A stretch of DNA of 64,000 nt from Candidatus Bipolaricaulota bacterium. GTDB lineage: Bacteria > Bipolaricaulota > Bipolaricaulia > UBA7950 > UBA9294. The notes beneath the pieces are model-generated. The model was given only the letters and a program-made list of their open reading frames with translations. It ran no database searches and was not told where the DNA came from. The stretch spans positions 124,001 through 188,000 of the forward strand of contig JANQEA010000064.1 in assembly GCA_028278555.1 (NCBI GenBank), written 5' to 3'. Position 1 is the first letter of the stretch. Each line of letters opens with the position of its first letter. Of the stretch, positions 41,501 to 49,335 are shown in pieces. Position numbers and translations under genes: made by a program.

Positions 41501-42598
41501 TGCGCCGTACGTTCGGCGCGATTCGCCTCCGTATCCCCCAACGCGGGCGCGGCCGTGACTGGCGCCGATCTGCACGCCGGTGATGAAGCCGAGCTCCGGC
41601 GGAGGCTCGATCAGCTCCATCGCCGTTGCGACCGCGCGCTGCCGATCATCCTCATGCGCCTCGAGCGCCCCGAAGACCACGTACAGATGGCTTCCCTTGT
41701 CGGCCGTCGTCAGCAGGAGGACATAGCCGCCGTACCGCGCTGCAACGCCCTGAACCCATCGAGTGAAGGCATCGAGCTTCTCTTCGGCGGACGCGTCCTC
41801 GTCGTAGTCGATTCCGGTGAAGCGGAGGAAGAGGACGGAGACCGATCGCAGCTCCGCGAGGAAGTCCCCATGCCCGGTGTCGATCCGCTCGTAGACCGGC
41901 GGGAGGAGGTACGGCCGCACGACGGCCGGCGTCAGCCCGTCCGGCGTCAGAGTCGCCCACGGTGTCGGCTCGATCGTCTCCCGCAGGCCTTCCACGACGC
42001 CGAAGCGACCGCGCCAGGTAGCGATCATCAGCCGGCGGCTTTCCTTTCGGGCGATCTCCGGGGAAGCGATCACTTCTCCCCGCTCCGCGAGATGCTCCGC
42101 CTCCGTCAGTCGATCGACGGTCGCGCCGGCAAGGACGTCGAGCAACTGGATCTCGGGATCGCCGATCACGAAGCGACGAACCGACCCGGCGGCGACGGCC
42201 GCCTTCATCGCCAGGGAGACACGGCCGCCCTGCGGCGCGGCGATCGCCTGAAAGCGCTTCATCGCCCGCTGCATCTGGAGCCCACACGCCAATCCCCGGA
42301 GACCCGTGTCCTCGGGGAAGAAACTGATCAGCGCGTCCCCGATGAAGCAGATGACGCTTCCGCCGAAGTGATGAACCCTGGAGACGAGGTCGGTGTAGAC
42401 ATCGTTCAGAAGCTTCGTCAGCTCTTCGGCACCTTGTCGCGGCCCGAGCCCCGCGACAAGCGCCTCGGTCAGCGGCGTGAACCCGGAGATGTCGGCAAGG
42501 AGAACTGATCCCGCAGCATCGACCGGAAGAGGTTCGCCGGACGCGAGTGCCTGCCGACGGTCCATCGCCAGATACGTGCCCAGCCGTTCGATCGTCAT
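38564..42598 (-). CDS. Adenylate cyclase-type protein: two class III cyclase domains, AAA ATPase and TPR
   Basis: The 1344-residue protein starts with two cyclase-homology domains. The first (about 30-200) keeps the metal Asp pair (ADISGFT with D36, FIGDAL with D88). The second (about 225-430) lacks them but has the adenine-type Lys in DKGSHL, Asp in LGDAVNLAARL and the transition-state Asn and Arg, so the two form one complementary active site as in mammalian soluble adenylate cyclase. An ATPase (GREAGIGKS-type Walker A, EGEAGIGKS about 468) and about a dozen TPR units (about 870-1300) follow, similar to sAC/MalT-like STAND proteins. ATG 42598 has GCAGGAGG upstream. It should make cAMP in response to an internal signal. 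Confidence 0.88.
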   Translation of the reverse strand: MTIERLGTYLAMDRRQALASGEPLPVDAAGSVLLADISGFTPLTEALVAGLGPRQGAEELTKLLNDVYTDLVSRVHHFGGSVICFIGDALISFFPEDTGLRGLACGLQMQRAMKRFQAIAAPQGGRVSLAMKAAVAAGSVRRFVIGDPEIQLLDVLAGATVDRLTEAEHLAERGEVIASPEIARKESRRLMIATWRGRFGVVEGLRETIEPTPWATLTPDGLTPAVVRPYLLPPVYERIDTGHGDFLAELRSVSVLFLRFTGIDYDEDASAEEKLDAFTRWVQGVAARYGGYVLLLTTADKGSHLYVVFGALEAHEDDRQRAVATAMELIEPPPELGFITGVQIGASHGRARVGGYGGESRRTYGALGDAVNLAARLMEASPVGEIRCGASVYEAAKGQWRFDSLPPVKLKGMEHPQAVYRPIGRVTAGVVRGQQSLIGRRSEVAAIERLLDEAKGDVRRILLLEGEAGIGKSRLVQEVHRLAGEKGFDCLIGEADSLEQHTPYRVWRDLLSSFFELDGTMDPAEQRDRVSERVAAINRSYTERAPLLNDILELDLPETRLTSAYEPEVRQESLAALVGGLLRASEQPIALLVEDAHWLDSLSWELVVSTARSLANRPAAIVLTHRPHAEVVPPQHAALVSMRGAETLPLGGLPPEETVALAAARLGLEASSLPEEAASLLQERAEGNPFFAIELIGALRDQGLLVIEKGCCTVRGDGGALRESVPETLEGVVLSRLDRLPTEEQLTVKVASVIGRSFLLRAVHDVHPAEPARAEVKDHLDDASRRRLTLLEAENPEPSYAFQHIVTHQVAYDTLLFEQRRELHRGVAGWYEEEFADHLEPQIPLLVVHWNRAGHAEKECEYARRAGEQAAARHANAEAEHYYARALELIDELDRRRDSDRLVAVLRQHAEILGLLGRVDEERSDLDRLLPLVEASTNPSAVGEARLLWSDFQKRCGQFESAKEEAEHALAAMEEAADAGGRARALTHIGNALEGEGKFQEAREVVQQALDAFRALDALGGQAVSLKTLGIVSARLGELPAAMERFGEARVLYRRLGDRKGEADILGNLGALSYYLGDYETCIEHTEQAQPLFDEMGNRIGSAKCLTNLGNSYSALGAFAEALEHHRRALELYEQLEDASGRADSLCNVGIAYAALGAGGQPGMTCRPLDENAELSAAITQTEEAMKLYTESGSQRGEMLCHFNLGTTMLCLGDAEKAKSHLTSALEMSREMGLDASVTWTLSSLARVGLLAGNLDDAAKLSAEAGERLGEQEPPEAAEIHFTQYRVLEAQGRGDEAFPHLEIAHRVVIGQAEAIQDPVLRDRFLSTYGELMCAWENDRATLSD

Positions 42599-42668
42599 GG
42601 GACCTCCTGCGGCCGTCAGACCGAGTGCCGTTCGATCTCCGTCGTTCCCCTCATCGCTGCAGGATTCC

Positions 42669-42698
42669 AGCATACTTGCGAGAGTCGATAGAACACAA
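42669..42698 (-). promoter_or_regulatory. Promoter of the adenylate cyclase gene
   Basis: On the minus strand TTGTGT (42693-42698), 18 bp and TATGCT (42669-42674) lie about 70 nt before the ATG at 42598. Confidence 0.45.
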
Positions 42699-42716
42699 CA
42701 GAGCCCGCTCGAATCC

Positions 42717-43784
42717 CTAGGGGAGGAACTCTCGATACCGCATGCACGGCGTCCAGGAGCCGAGCGGTCGCTCGCACCCCTTGCAGGAGTTCTGCCCCTG
42801 CCGCCGCTTGCAGTAGGTGTTCACGACGTAGTCGAAGACCGTCGCGTTGCGGACCGCGAACGCGATCTCGTCTGCGACCGAGACGAGGATCAGCCGCTCG
42901 TCCGGCGTGAACTGGCCGCCGTCGATCCGATTGAGGACCTCGAGGACGCCGACGCGTTCATCGCCGGCGACGAGGGGAACCGCGATCATGTTCCGAGTCT
43001 GGTACCCGGTCTTCAGATCGATCTGCCCGTAGAAGCGTGGATCGGCCTCGACCTCGTTGACGATCTCCGCCTCAAGCGTCTCGAGGACCCGGCCGGCGAC
43101 GCCCTCCGTCACAGGGAACGTCGATCCTCCGAGGAGAGGTTTCGCCGATCCCTCGACGCGATAGAACTGGAAGTTCTCTTTCGCCTCGTCGAGAAGAAGA
43201 ATCGAGGCCGCTTCGGCCGAGGCGGCCTCCATGCTGCAGTAGAGTGCGATCTCGAGGAGTTCCTCGAGGTCGACCGACTTGGCGAGCATCGTGCTCACCG
43301 TCAGGTACGTGTTCAAGTGCAGGAGCTTCCGCTCGGCGCTCACCTGGGCTGCGAGGCGATCCGCGACGCGTCCGAGCGTCGCCATCAGCCGGCTCCACAC
43401 GCCTGAATCGACGAGCGGCTCACCTTCGCGAAGGCCGATCATTCCGAGAACACGTCCGTCGACCGGGAGCGGGTGGACGGAAAACACTGCGCCGGCTGTC
43501 TCAAGTCGGAGCGAATCCGTCGAGGCTTCGAGAGCGTCTTCTACCTCGTCGAACCACTCCGGACAGGCGGTCTCGACGGCGACCGTCTCCTCGTTTGTCA
43601 GGCCGTCGCCAGCGAAGTGGGGCGCATGAAGGCGAGGGTCCGCCACGTAGAGGAAGCCGGACGATGACTGGGCCAGCTCGGTCACACGGGGGAGCATTCC
43701 CCCGGAGAGTTCCTCGAACCCTTCTGCACCGACCGCCGCCTCGATCAGCTCGACAGCTCGGATCGTCGTCTCGCCCTTCTCCAT
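42717..43784 (-). CDS. Tandem GAF-domain sensor protein with C-terminal Cys cluster
   Basis: The 355-residue protein has two GAF-like regions: about 1-150 (degenerate) and about 165-320, the latter with TVSTMLAKSVDLEELLEIALYCSMEAASAEAASILLLDE, VAGRVLETLEAEIVNEVEADPRF and MIAVPLVAGDERVGVLEVLNR. GAF domains bind cyclic nucleotides or other small molecules. The C-terminus carries YCKRRQGQNSCKGCE and a further Cys, which could bind zinc or a cluster. No output domain is present. GGAGGAGG precedes the ATG. It sits between the cyclase and the cyclic-nucleotide-binding gene, so a role in the same signalling is plausible. Confidence 0.78.
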   Translation of the reverse strand: MEKGETTIRAVELIEAAVGAEGFEELSGGMLPRVTELAQSSSGFLYVADPRLHAPHFAGDGLTNEETVAVETACPEWFDEVEDALEASTDSLRLETAGAVFSVHPLPVDGRVLGMIGLREGEPLVDSGVWSRLMATLGRVADRLAAQVSAERKLLHLNTYLTVSTMLAKSVDLEELLEIALYCSMEAASAEAASILLLDEAKENFQFYRVEGSAKPLLGGSTFPVTEGVAGRVLETLEAEIVNEVEADPRFYGQIDLKTGYQTRNMIAVPLVAGDERVGVLEVLNRIDGGQFTPDERLILVSVADEIAFAVRNATVFDYVVNTYCKRRQGQNSCKGCERPLGSWTPCMRYREFLP

Positions 43785-43973
43785 CAGCCTCCTCCTTCTT
43801 CGGACCTCGTTCCCGCGCACCCCGCGCCGCTTTCGCGACGGAGCGTTCGCACCTCACGGGGCGGCTCCCTGTTGCGATTCAGCGATCCGATGATGAGCGA
43901 AACCCCTCGTTGCCGATCGAACGACTCTACGACGCGTAGCATACACCCGTCAACCGGGTGTTCTTGCAGTGCC

Positions 43974-44003
43974 TTGAACCGGACGAGTCCATGTCGCTAC
44001 GAT
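43974..44003 (+). promoter_or_regulatory. Promoter of the cyclic-nucleotide-binding gene
   Basis: TTGAAC (43974-43979), 18 bp and TACGAT (43998-44003) lie about 55 nt before the ATG at 44060. Confidence 0.5.
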
Positions 44004-44059
44004 TCGATCCTGCAATCCGACGAAAGGCTGCATGTGCACCCAACTCAAAGGAGATGGCC

Positions 44060-44518
44060 ATGGCGCTGAACGAGACGATCGAGAAGGCCGCGCTCTTCAA
44101 GGGACTCACATCCGGTGAACTCAGCGAAGTCGCTTCGCTTGCCCGAGCTGCGACGTTCGCTGCGGGCGAACGGATTTTCGCCGAAGGGAACTACGGAGAA
44201 GAGATCCACATCTTGACGCGGGGGATGGTCCGGATCGAGCTCGCCATCGGCGACGATTCCGATTGCACGACGGTTCACCGCTTCACCGCAGGTCAGGTCT
44301 TCGGGGAGTTGTCGCTCGCCGACCGAAGGAATCGCTCAGCGACTGCCGAGTGCGAGTCCGAGTGCAAGGTCGTCTCGATCCCGTGCAACGAACTTCTGAA
44401 GCTGTTCGAGAAGGACCTCCGGATCGGATACGTCGTGATGAAGAATCTCTCGGCCATTCTCGCAACTCGACTCCGAAAGACGAACTCGCAGCTGATCAGC
44501 ACCGTTCTCTGGGAGTAG
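44060..44518 (+). CDS. Stand-alone cyclic-nucleotide-binding domain protein
   Basis: The 152-residue protein is a single CAP-type cNMP-binding beta-roll: LFKGLTSGELSEVASLARAATFAAGERIFAEGN at the start and the phosphate-binding cassette FGELSLADRRNRSATAE, whose Glu and Arg are conserved. It ends with a C-helix and lacks the HTH of CRP, so it cannot bind DNA by itself and probably acts through a partner. ATG 44060 is chosen over 44054 because AAAGGAG ends 6 nt upstream. With the cyclase 1.5 kb away and a GAF protein in between, it looks like a cAMP receptor. Confidence 0.85.
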   Translation: MALNETIEKAALFKGLTSGELSEVASLARAATFAAGERIFAEGNYGEEIHILTRGMVRIELAIGDDSDCTTVHRFTAGQVFGELSLADRRNRSATAECESECKVVSIPCNELLKLFEKDLRIGYVVMKNLSAILATRLRKTNSQLISTVLWE

Positions 44519-44529
44519 CTCCGGCCAGG

Positions 44530-45726
44530 CTAGGAATCCGACTCGAACGTCAACCGGCGCGCTTCGTCGCGAGCCCATCGATCGACCTCGAGCAACCACG
44601 GGAGTTCAGGAGAACGATCGCGCGGTTCGCCTTTCTTCTCGGCTCGCCACCGGGCGAGAACCGCCGCCAATCCCGCCGCGATGTGGGGAAACCAGATCTC
44701 ACGATCGAGGAACCGATAGACAAGAACTTCATCGGCAGCGTTGATCGCCGCGAGGGCGCTCCCCCCCTCCCGTGCCGCGGCAAGGACCGCCGAGTAGGCC
44801 GGGAACCGAGATTCCTCGAACGGCAGGAGGTTGAGCTGGAGCGGCTCGTCGAATCGGAGCCGTGGGAGGCCCGTGTCGACGCGTTCCGGATCGATCAGCA
44901 GGTTCTGGATGGGGATTCGCATGTCGCGCGGCCCGAGCTCAGCCTTGATCGACCCCTCCTTGAATTCGACGAGTGAATGCACGTACGAGTCCGGATGGAT
45001 GACCACGTCGATCCGGTCGTATTCGACGCCATAGAGATGGTGCGCGACGACGACCTCGAACGCCTTGTTCACCATCGTCGCTGAATCGATCGTGATCCGA
45101 CGTCCCATCGCCCATGTGGGATGCTCGAGCGCGTCCTCCGGCGTGACCGACGCCAGCGACTCCGGATCGGCATGCAGGAAAGGCCCGCCGGACGCAGTGA
45201 GGATCAGTCGCTCGATGTCATCCGGTCCATGCCCGTGCAGGCACTGATGGAGCGCGTGGTGTTCGCTGTCGATCGACAGGAGACCCCCGCCGTGCGACGC
45301 AAGCAAGTCTTGAATCGAATCTCCACCGATGACGAGGCTCTCCTTGTTGGCGAGCCCGACCGTCTTGCCGAGCGCGAGCGCCGCCAGCGTCGGTGGAAGA
45401 CCGGCCGCCCCGTAGACCGCGTTGACGAGTACGTCGACGTCATCGCGCTCGGAGAGGTACAGCAGTCCTTCCGGGCCGTGGTGGACCTCGACGTCGGGCA
45501 AACGCCGGCGAACCTCTCCGACCGCGTCCTCGGACGCAACGGAGACCGCGCGCGGTCGGTGCCGTTCGGCCTGCTCGACGAGCAGGTCGACGTTCGACCC
45601 GGTCGCGAGTCCGATGACGTCGAACCGCCGCCCGACCTTCTCCAACCGCTCAATGACATCGAGGGTCTGCGTGCCGATCGATCCGGTCGAACCGAGCAGC
45701 GCGATCCGCCTCTTCGGCTGTTCCAT
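44530..45726 (-). CDS. dxr: 1-deoxy-D-xylulose 5-phosphate reductoisomerase
   Basis: The 398-residue protein is the second enzyme of the MEP pathway. It shows the NADPH motif LLGSTGSIGTQTL, ANKESLVIGGD, the metal/substrate segment IDSEHHALHQCL, LTASGGPF and IDSATMVNKAFEVVVAHHLYGV, all diagnostic of Dxr. The length is normal and all domains are present. AAGGAGGAGG precedes the ATG. It is divergent from a two-component system that leads into isoprenoid and hopanoid genes, so precursor supply and use are neighbours. It converges with the cNMP-binding gene. Confidence 0.96.
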   Translation of the reverse strand: MEQPKRRIALLGSTGSIGTQTLDVIERLEKVGRRFDVIGLATGSNVDLLVEQAERHRPRAVSVASEDAVGEVRRRLPDVEVHHGPEGLLYLSERDDVDVLVNAVYGAAGLPPTLAALALGKTVGLANKESLVIGGDSIQDLLASHGGGLLSIDSEHHALHQCLHGHGPDDIERLILTASGGPFLHADPESLASVTPEDALEHPTWAMGRRITIDSATMVNKAFEVVVAHHLYGVEYDRIDVVIHPDSYVHSLVEFKEGSIKAELGPRDMRIPIQNLLIDPERVDTGLPRLRFDEPLQLNLLPFEESRFPAYSAVLAAAREGGSALAAINAADEVLVYRFLDREIWFPHIAAGLAAVLARWRAEKKGEPRDRSPELPWLLEVDRWARDEARRLTFESDS

Positions 45727-45799
45727 CCCTCCTCCTTGCGAGGCGGATGATATCCCCCCGCCGCGTCGTCGGAAAGCGGCACGTTCGCAGCACCGCTTC

Positions 45800-45828
45800 T
45801 TGTGCCGACTCCGGCGGCTCGCTACGAT
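45800..45828 (+). promoter_or_regulatory. Promoter of the two-component/hopanoid run
   Basis: TTGTGC (45800-45805), a 17-bp spacer and TACGAT (45823-45828) lie about 32 nt before the kinase GTG. No other clear promoter is seen before the hopanoid genes apart from a weak -10 at 47713. Confidence 0.5.
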
Positions 45829-45859
45829 CGCCGTCGACAGCAACCGAAGGGGCGCCGGC

Positions 45860-47107
45860 GTGTACGACATCACCGACTTCGACGAACTGAAACGGGGGAT
45901 CACACGGACGATCCTCGTCCGGCGGATCACCCTCGGCGTCTTCTCGCTGGTCGCGCTCCTCGTCCTCTTCGCCAGTCGGATCAGCTACCTGAACCCGCTC
46001 TTCTACTCCCCGCTCGTCTGGTTTCTTCTGACGTTCCCGTTCAAGTATCTGATCGATCGACAGACGACGCTTCGGGCGCTTCACGCGATCCACACCGGCT
46101 TCTTCCTCATCGAGGTCCTTCTGATCACGTTCCTCGTCCACTTCATGGGAGGAAGCGAGTGGATCGGCGTCACCTTCTACATGTTCACGGTCATCTACGC
46201 CAGCATCTTCCTGACACGCTTCCAAGGGGCCCTCGTCACGCTTTGGGTCGTTCTCGCCTACTCCGGCCTCGTCTTCCTCGAGTACGGCGGACTGATTCCC
46301 CATCGCTCGCTCTTTTCCGCCGTCGAGGTTCCCCATCGCAACCTCGCGTACACGGCGACGACGGTCCTCGCCGGCGCGCTCGGTCTGTACGCCGTCGTCG
46401 CGTTGACGATCCGCTCGTTCGCCGACGTCTTCGCTCACACGAATCGGATGCTCGCCCGCCGGGAGCGCGAACTCTCAAGGCTTTCGCGACGCCTGCTGAG
46501 AGCGCAGGACGAGGAACGCCGGCGGATTGCCCGCACGCTTCACGACGACCTGATCCAGACGCTCGCCGCGATCAAGCTCCGCCTCACGCCGCAGAAGGAT
46601 CGGCTCGGCCCGGAGGCGTACGGCGAGGTCTGTTCGATCATCGACCGTTCGATCGAGCAGACGCGATCCCTCGCCTACTCGGTCCGTCCACCCCTCCTCG
46701 ACGATCTCGGTTTGGTCCCCTCGCTCGAACGCCTCGCGGAGTCGGTCGCGGCGGAGAGCGGGCTTCGGATCGATGTTGAAACGGATCTTCCGGATCGCCC
46801 GGATGTCGGCATCGAGAGCCTCCTCTTCTTCGTCGCGCAGGAGGCGATGCAGAACGTGGTCCGGCACGCCGGAGCCGATCGCGTCCGGCTCGAACTTCAC
46901 GCGAACCGAGGGCAACTCCGACTGACGGTCGAAGACGACGGCGTCGGGCACAGCCCGGAGGATCCGCAGGGACTCGGTCTCCGCGGGATCCGGGAGCGGG
47001 TCGAGCTGAGCGGCGGGACGGTCTCGATCCGACCGGCACCCGCTGGGGGTACAATCCTCGCCGTGGAGGTCCCGTACGGTGCCGATTCGAGTCGCGATCG
47101 TCGATGA
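45860..47107 (+). CDS. Sensor histidine kinase, NarX/DesK-type (HisKA_3)
   Basis: The 415-residue kinase has an N-terminal membrane domain with about six hydrophobic helices (about 22-200) and no large extracytoplasmic sensor. The dimerisation/phosphoacceptor region shows EERRRIARTLHDDLIQTL with the phospho-His, followed by an N box (FVAQEAMQNVVRHA) and G boxes (DDGVG and GLGLRGIRERV). This is the HisKA_3 class that partners NarL-type regulators. Such intramembrane-sensing kinases (DesK-like) often respond to membrane properties. GTG 45860 follows GAAGGGG. Its end overlaps the response-regulator start by 29 nt. Confidence 0.88.
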   Translation: MYDITDFDELKRGITRTILVRRITLGVFSLVALLVLFASRISYLNPLFYSPLVWFLLTFPFKYLIDRQTTLRALHAIHTGFFLIEVLLITFLVHFMGGSEWIGVTFYMFTVIYASIFLTRFQGALVTLWVVLAYSGLVFLEYGGLIPHRSLFSAVEVPHRNLAYTATTVLAGALGLYAVVALTIRSFADVFAHTNRMLARRERELSRLSRRLLRAQDEERRRIARTLHDDLIQTLAAIKLRLTPQKDRLGPEAYGEVCSIIDRSIEQTRSLAYSVRPPLLDDLGLVPSLERLAESVAAESGLRIDVETDLPDRPDVGIESLLFFVAQEAMQNVVRHAGADRVRLELHANRGQLRLTVEDDGVGHSPEDPQGLGLRGIRERVELSGGTVSIRPAPAGGTILAVEVPYGADSSRDRR

Positions 47108-47651
47108 TCACAGGCTGATTCGCGACGCCCTTTCCGATCTTCTTTCGGCTGAGTCGGAGATCGAGGTCGTCGGTTCCGCCGGCGATGGATCCGACGCGCT
47201 TCGAACCGTCGAAGCCGCGGATCCCGACGTGGTCCTCCTCGATCTTGCCCTCCCCGATATCAGCGGCCTCGACCTGATCGACCGGATCCGAGACAGACGC
47301 CCGGCGACCCGTGTGCTCATCCTGACGATGCACGCCGAAGCGGAGTACGCCGCGGCGGCCCGAGGGCGTGGGGCCCATGGGCTCGTCTCGAAGTCGGCCC
47401 CTCTCGAGGAGCTGATCGAGGCGATCCGTTCGGTCGCTGCCGGCGTGGAACTCCCCGTCGAGGGAGAACTGACGGAGCGCGAGCGCGAGATCCTCATCCG
47501 GATCGACCGAGGAGCGTCGAACGAGGACATCGCCGTCGATCTCGGTCTGCAGCACAAGACGGTCGAGACGTACACACAGCAGTTGATGGCCAAGCTCGAC
47601 GTCCGTACTCGCGCCGGCTTGGTCGGATGGGCGCGCCGTCTCGGTCTCTAG
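47079..47651 (+). CDS. NarL/LuxR-type response regulator
   Basis: The 190-residue protein has a receiver domain (VAIVDDHRLIRDAL acid pocket, phosphoacceptor Asp in VVLLDLALPDISG, Lys in VSKSAP) and a C-terminal LuxR HTH (LTEREREILIRIDRGASNEDIA, LQHKTVETYTQQLMAKL). GTG start with GGAGGT upstream lies inside the kinase gene, so the two are translationally coupled cognates. Target promoters are unknown, but the position at the head of the hopanoid run makes those genes the natural candidates. Confidence 0.93.
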   Translation: MPIRVAIVDDHRLIRDALSDLLSAESEIEVVGSAGDGSDALRTVEAADPDVVLLDLALPDISGLDLIDRIRDRRPATRVLILTMHAEAEYAAAARGRGAHGLVSKSAPLEELIEAIRSVAAGVELPVEGELTEREREILIRIDRGASNEDIAVDLGLQHKTVETYTQQLMAKLDVRTRAGLVGWARRLGL

Positions 47652-47712
47652 CCCGGGCTGCAGCCGAAGCCGATTGGTACGGTCCCCTATTCCCCTTCGC
47701 CGTCCGGATTCG

Positions 47713-47718
47713 TAAGAT
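47713..47718 (+). promoter_or_regulatory. Weak -10 before the second response regulator
   Basis: TAAGAT stands 8 nt before the ATG at 47727, which has no ribosome binding site. The -35 is poor (TTCCCC). It may drive a leaderless transcript. Confidence 0.3.
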
Positions 47719-47726
47719 TGCTCCGC

Positions 47727-48329
47727 ATGACCATCCGGGTGGTGTTGGCAGACGACCATGAGTTGGTGCGCACGTGCATCCGCACGTTGCTCGATTCGCA
47801 CGGGATGGAGGTCGTCGCGGAGGCGGAAGACGGACGGATGCTTCTCCAGTCCGTCCGCGAACACCGACCGGACATCGCCCTGGTCGATGTCTCGATGCCG
47901 CTCCTCGATGGGATCGAGGCAACGCGACGGATCGCCCGGCTCTCCTCGGAGACGCGCGTCATCGTCCTCACGATGCATCCGAACGCGCATCTCGAACGGC
48001 ACGCCGCTGAAGCCGGCGCATGGGGTTACGTGGTGAAGGACGAGACATCGGACCGCCTTGTCGATGTCATCGATCGAGTCGCCGGTGGAGAGCGATGCAT
48101 CGCCGCGGAAGGACCGTCGGAAGCCGACGTGCTGTCGACGCGCGAACAGGAGGTCCTCCAGCTGATCGCGGAAGGGAAGAGGAATCGAGAGATCGCGGAG
48201 ACGATGAGCCGGAGCATCCATACTGTCCGGAGTCACCGCGCGCGGTTGATGCGGAAGCTGGGCGCCCGAAATGCGACGGAGCTTGTTCGGACCGCCGAGG
48301 AACGAGGGCTCCTCCGGTGGCCGATCTGA
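47727..48329 (+). CDS. Second NarL/LuxR-type response regulator
   Basis: The 200-residue protein has a receiver domain (VVLADDHELVRTCI, phosphoacceptor Asp in ALVDVSMPLLDGIEA, Lys in VVKDET) and a LuxR HTH (LSTREQEVLQLIAEGKRNREIAETMSRSIHTVRSHRARLMRKL). It is a paralogue, not a copy, of the regulator just upstream. No second kinase is nearby, so one kinase may serve two regulators. ATG 47727 lacks a ribosome binding site. The polyprenyl synthase gene follows after 13 nt, so this regulator is in the operon it may control. Confidence 0.9.
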   Translation: MTIRVVLADDHELVRTCIRTLLDSHGMEVVAEAEDGRMLLQSVREHRPDIALVDVSMPLLDGIEATRRIARLSSETRVIVLTMHPNAHLERHAAEAGAWGYVVKDETSDRLVDVIDRVAGGERCIAAEGPSEADVLSTREQEVLQLIAEGKRNREIAETMSRSIHTVRSHRARLMRKLGARNATELVRTAEERGLLRWPI

Positions 48330-48342
48330 GAGAGGACGTACG

Positions 48343-49335
48343 ATGAAACGGATTCTGGAAGCCTACCGCGCGGAGATCGAGGGCGGGCTTGCGCGCGCAC
48401 TGACCGGGGACGCCCCCCTCCGACCGCTCCTCCGCTACCACGTCGGGCTGGAAGACGAGCAGGGCGCTCCGACGACGGCGACCGGCAAGCTCCTCCGTCC
48501 AAGCCTCGTCCTGTTCGTCGCGGAGCAGCTCGGCGCAAGCCCGAAGGCGACCTTGCCGGCCGCGATCGGTCTCGAGCTGATCCACGGCTTCTCGCTGATC
48601 CATGACGACATTCAGGATCGCGATCGCCGCCGACGGGGACGACCGGCCGTTTGGACGATCTGCGGTATCGAGCAGGCGATCAACGCCGGCGACCTGATGC
48701 ACGCCCTCGCCATCGCGGCGGCGCTCGAATCCTCTCCGGACGCTGCCGGCTGCCTGATTCGCGCAACGGAAGAGATGATCGAGGGTCAATCCTACGACCT
48801 GGAGTTCGAGCACCGAACGGCGTCTCCCGACGAATATTTGGCGATGATCGATCGAAAGACCGGGGCTCTTCTCCGGTGCGCGTTCGAGCTCGGGGGGATC
48901 GCCGCAGGGGTGAATGGACCCGTCCGCTCGGCACTCGTCGACCTCGGCCACGCTGTCGGACGCGCCTTCCAGATCAAGGACGACGTCCTCGGCATCTGGG
49001 GGGCGGACGACGTCCTCGGGAAGGCAACCGGATCGGACATCCGGCGGCGGAAGATGACGCTCCCCATCGTCCTCCTGTTCGAACGGATCGAGGGGGCGGA
49101 CGCCGCTCGACTCGAGCACTTGTACCGCGATGCCGAGGATGTCGAGATCGGTCCGACCGAGGTCGGCTGGGTCGTCGAGAAGCTCGACGGACTCGATGTG
49201 CAGAGCACGTGCGAAGCGCTGATCCAGCGTCACCTCGACGAGGCGGCCGAGCGGCTCGAATCGCTCCCGTTTCCCGACGACGGACGATCCCGAATGCATG
49301 AGCTGATTGACTATCTCGCAAGGAGGGAGCAATGA
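48343..49335 (+). CDS. Polyprenyl (farnesyl/geranylgeranyl-type) diphosphate synthase
   Basis: The 330-residue trans-prenyltransferase has the first Asp-rich motif in LIHDDIQDRD and the second region as IKDDVLGI, plus GKLLRP near the start. These bind magnesium and the allylic diphosphate. Chain length cannot be fixed by eye; since HpnC/HpnD use farnesyl diphosphate, a farnesyl synthase is most likely, but geranylgeranyl is possible. GAGAGGA precedes the ATG. Its stop overlaps the hpnH start by 4 nt. Confidence 0.9.
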   Translation: MKRILEAYRAEIEGGLARALTGDAPLRPLLRYHVGLEDEQGAPTTATGKLLRPSLVLFVAEQLGASPKATLPAAIGLELIHGFSLIHDDIQDRDRRRRGRPAVWTICGIEQAINAGDLMHALAIAAALESSPDAAGCLIRATEEMIEGQSYDLEFEHRTASPDEYLAMIDRKTGALLRCAFELGGIAAGVNGPVRSALVDLGHAVGRAFQIKDDVLGIWGADDVLGKATGSDIRRRKMTLPIVLLFERIEGADAARLEHLYRDAEDVEIGPTEVGWVVEKLDGLDVQSTCEALIQRHLDEAAERLESLPFPDDGRSRMHELIDYLARREQ

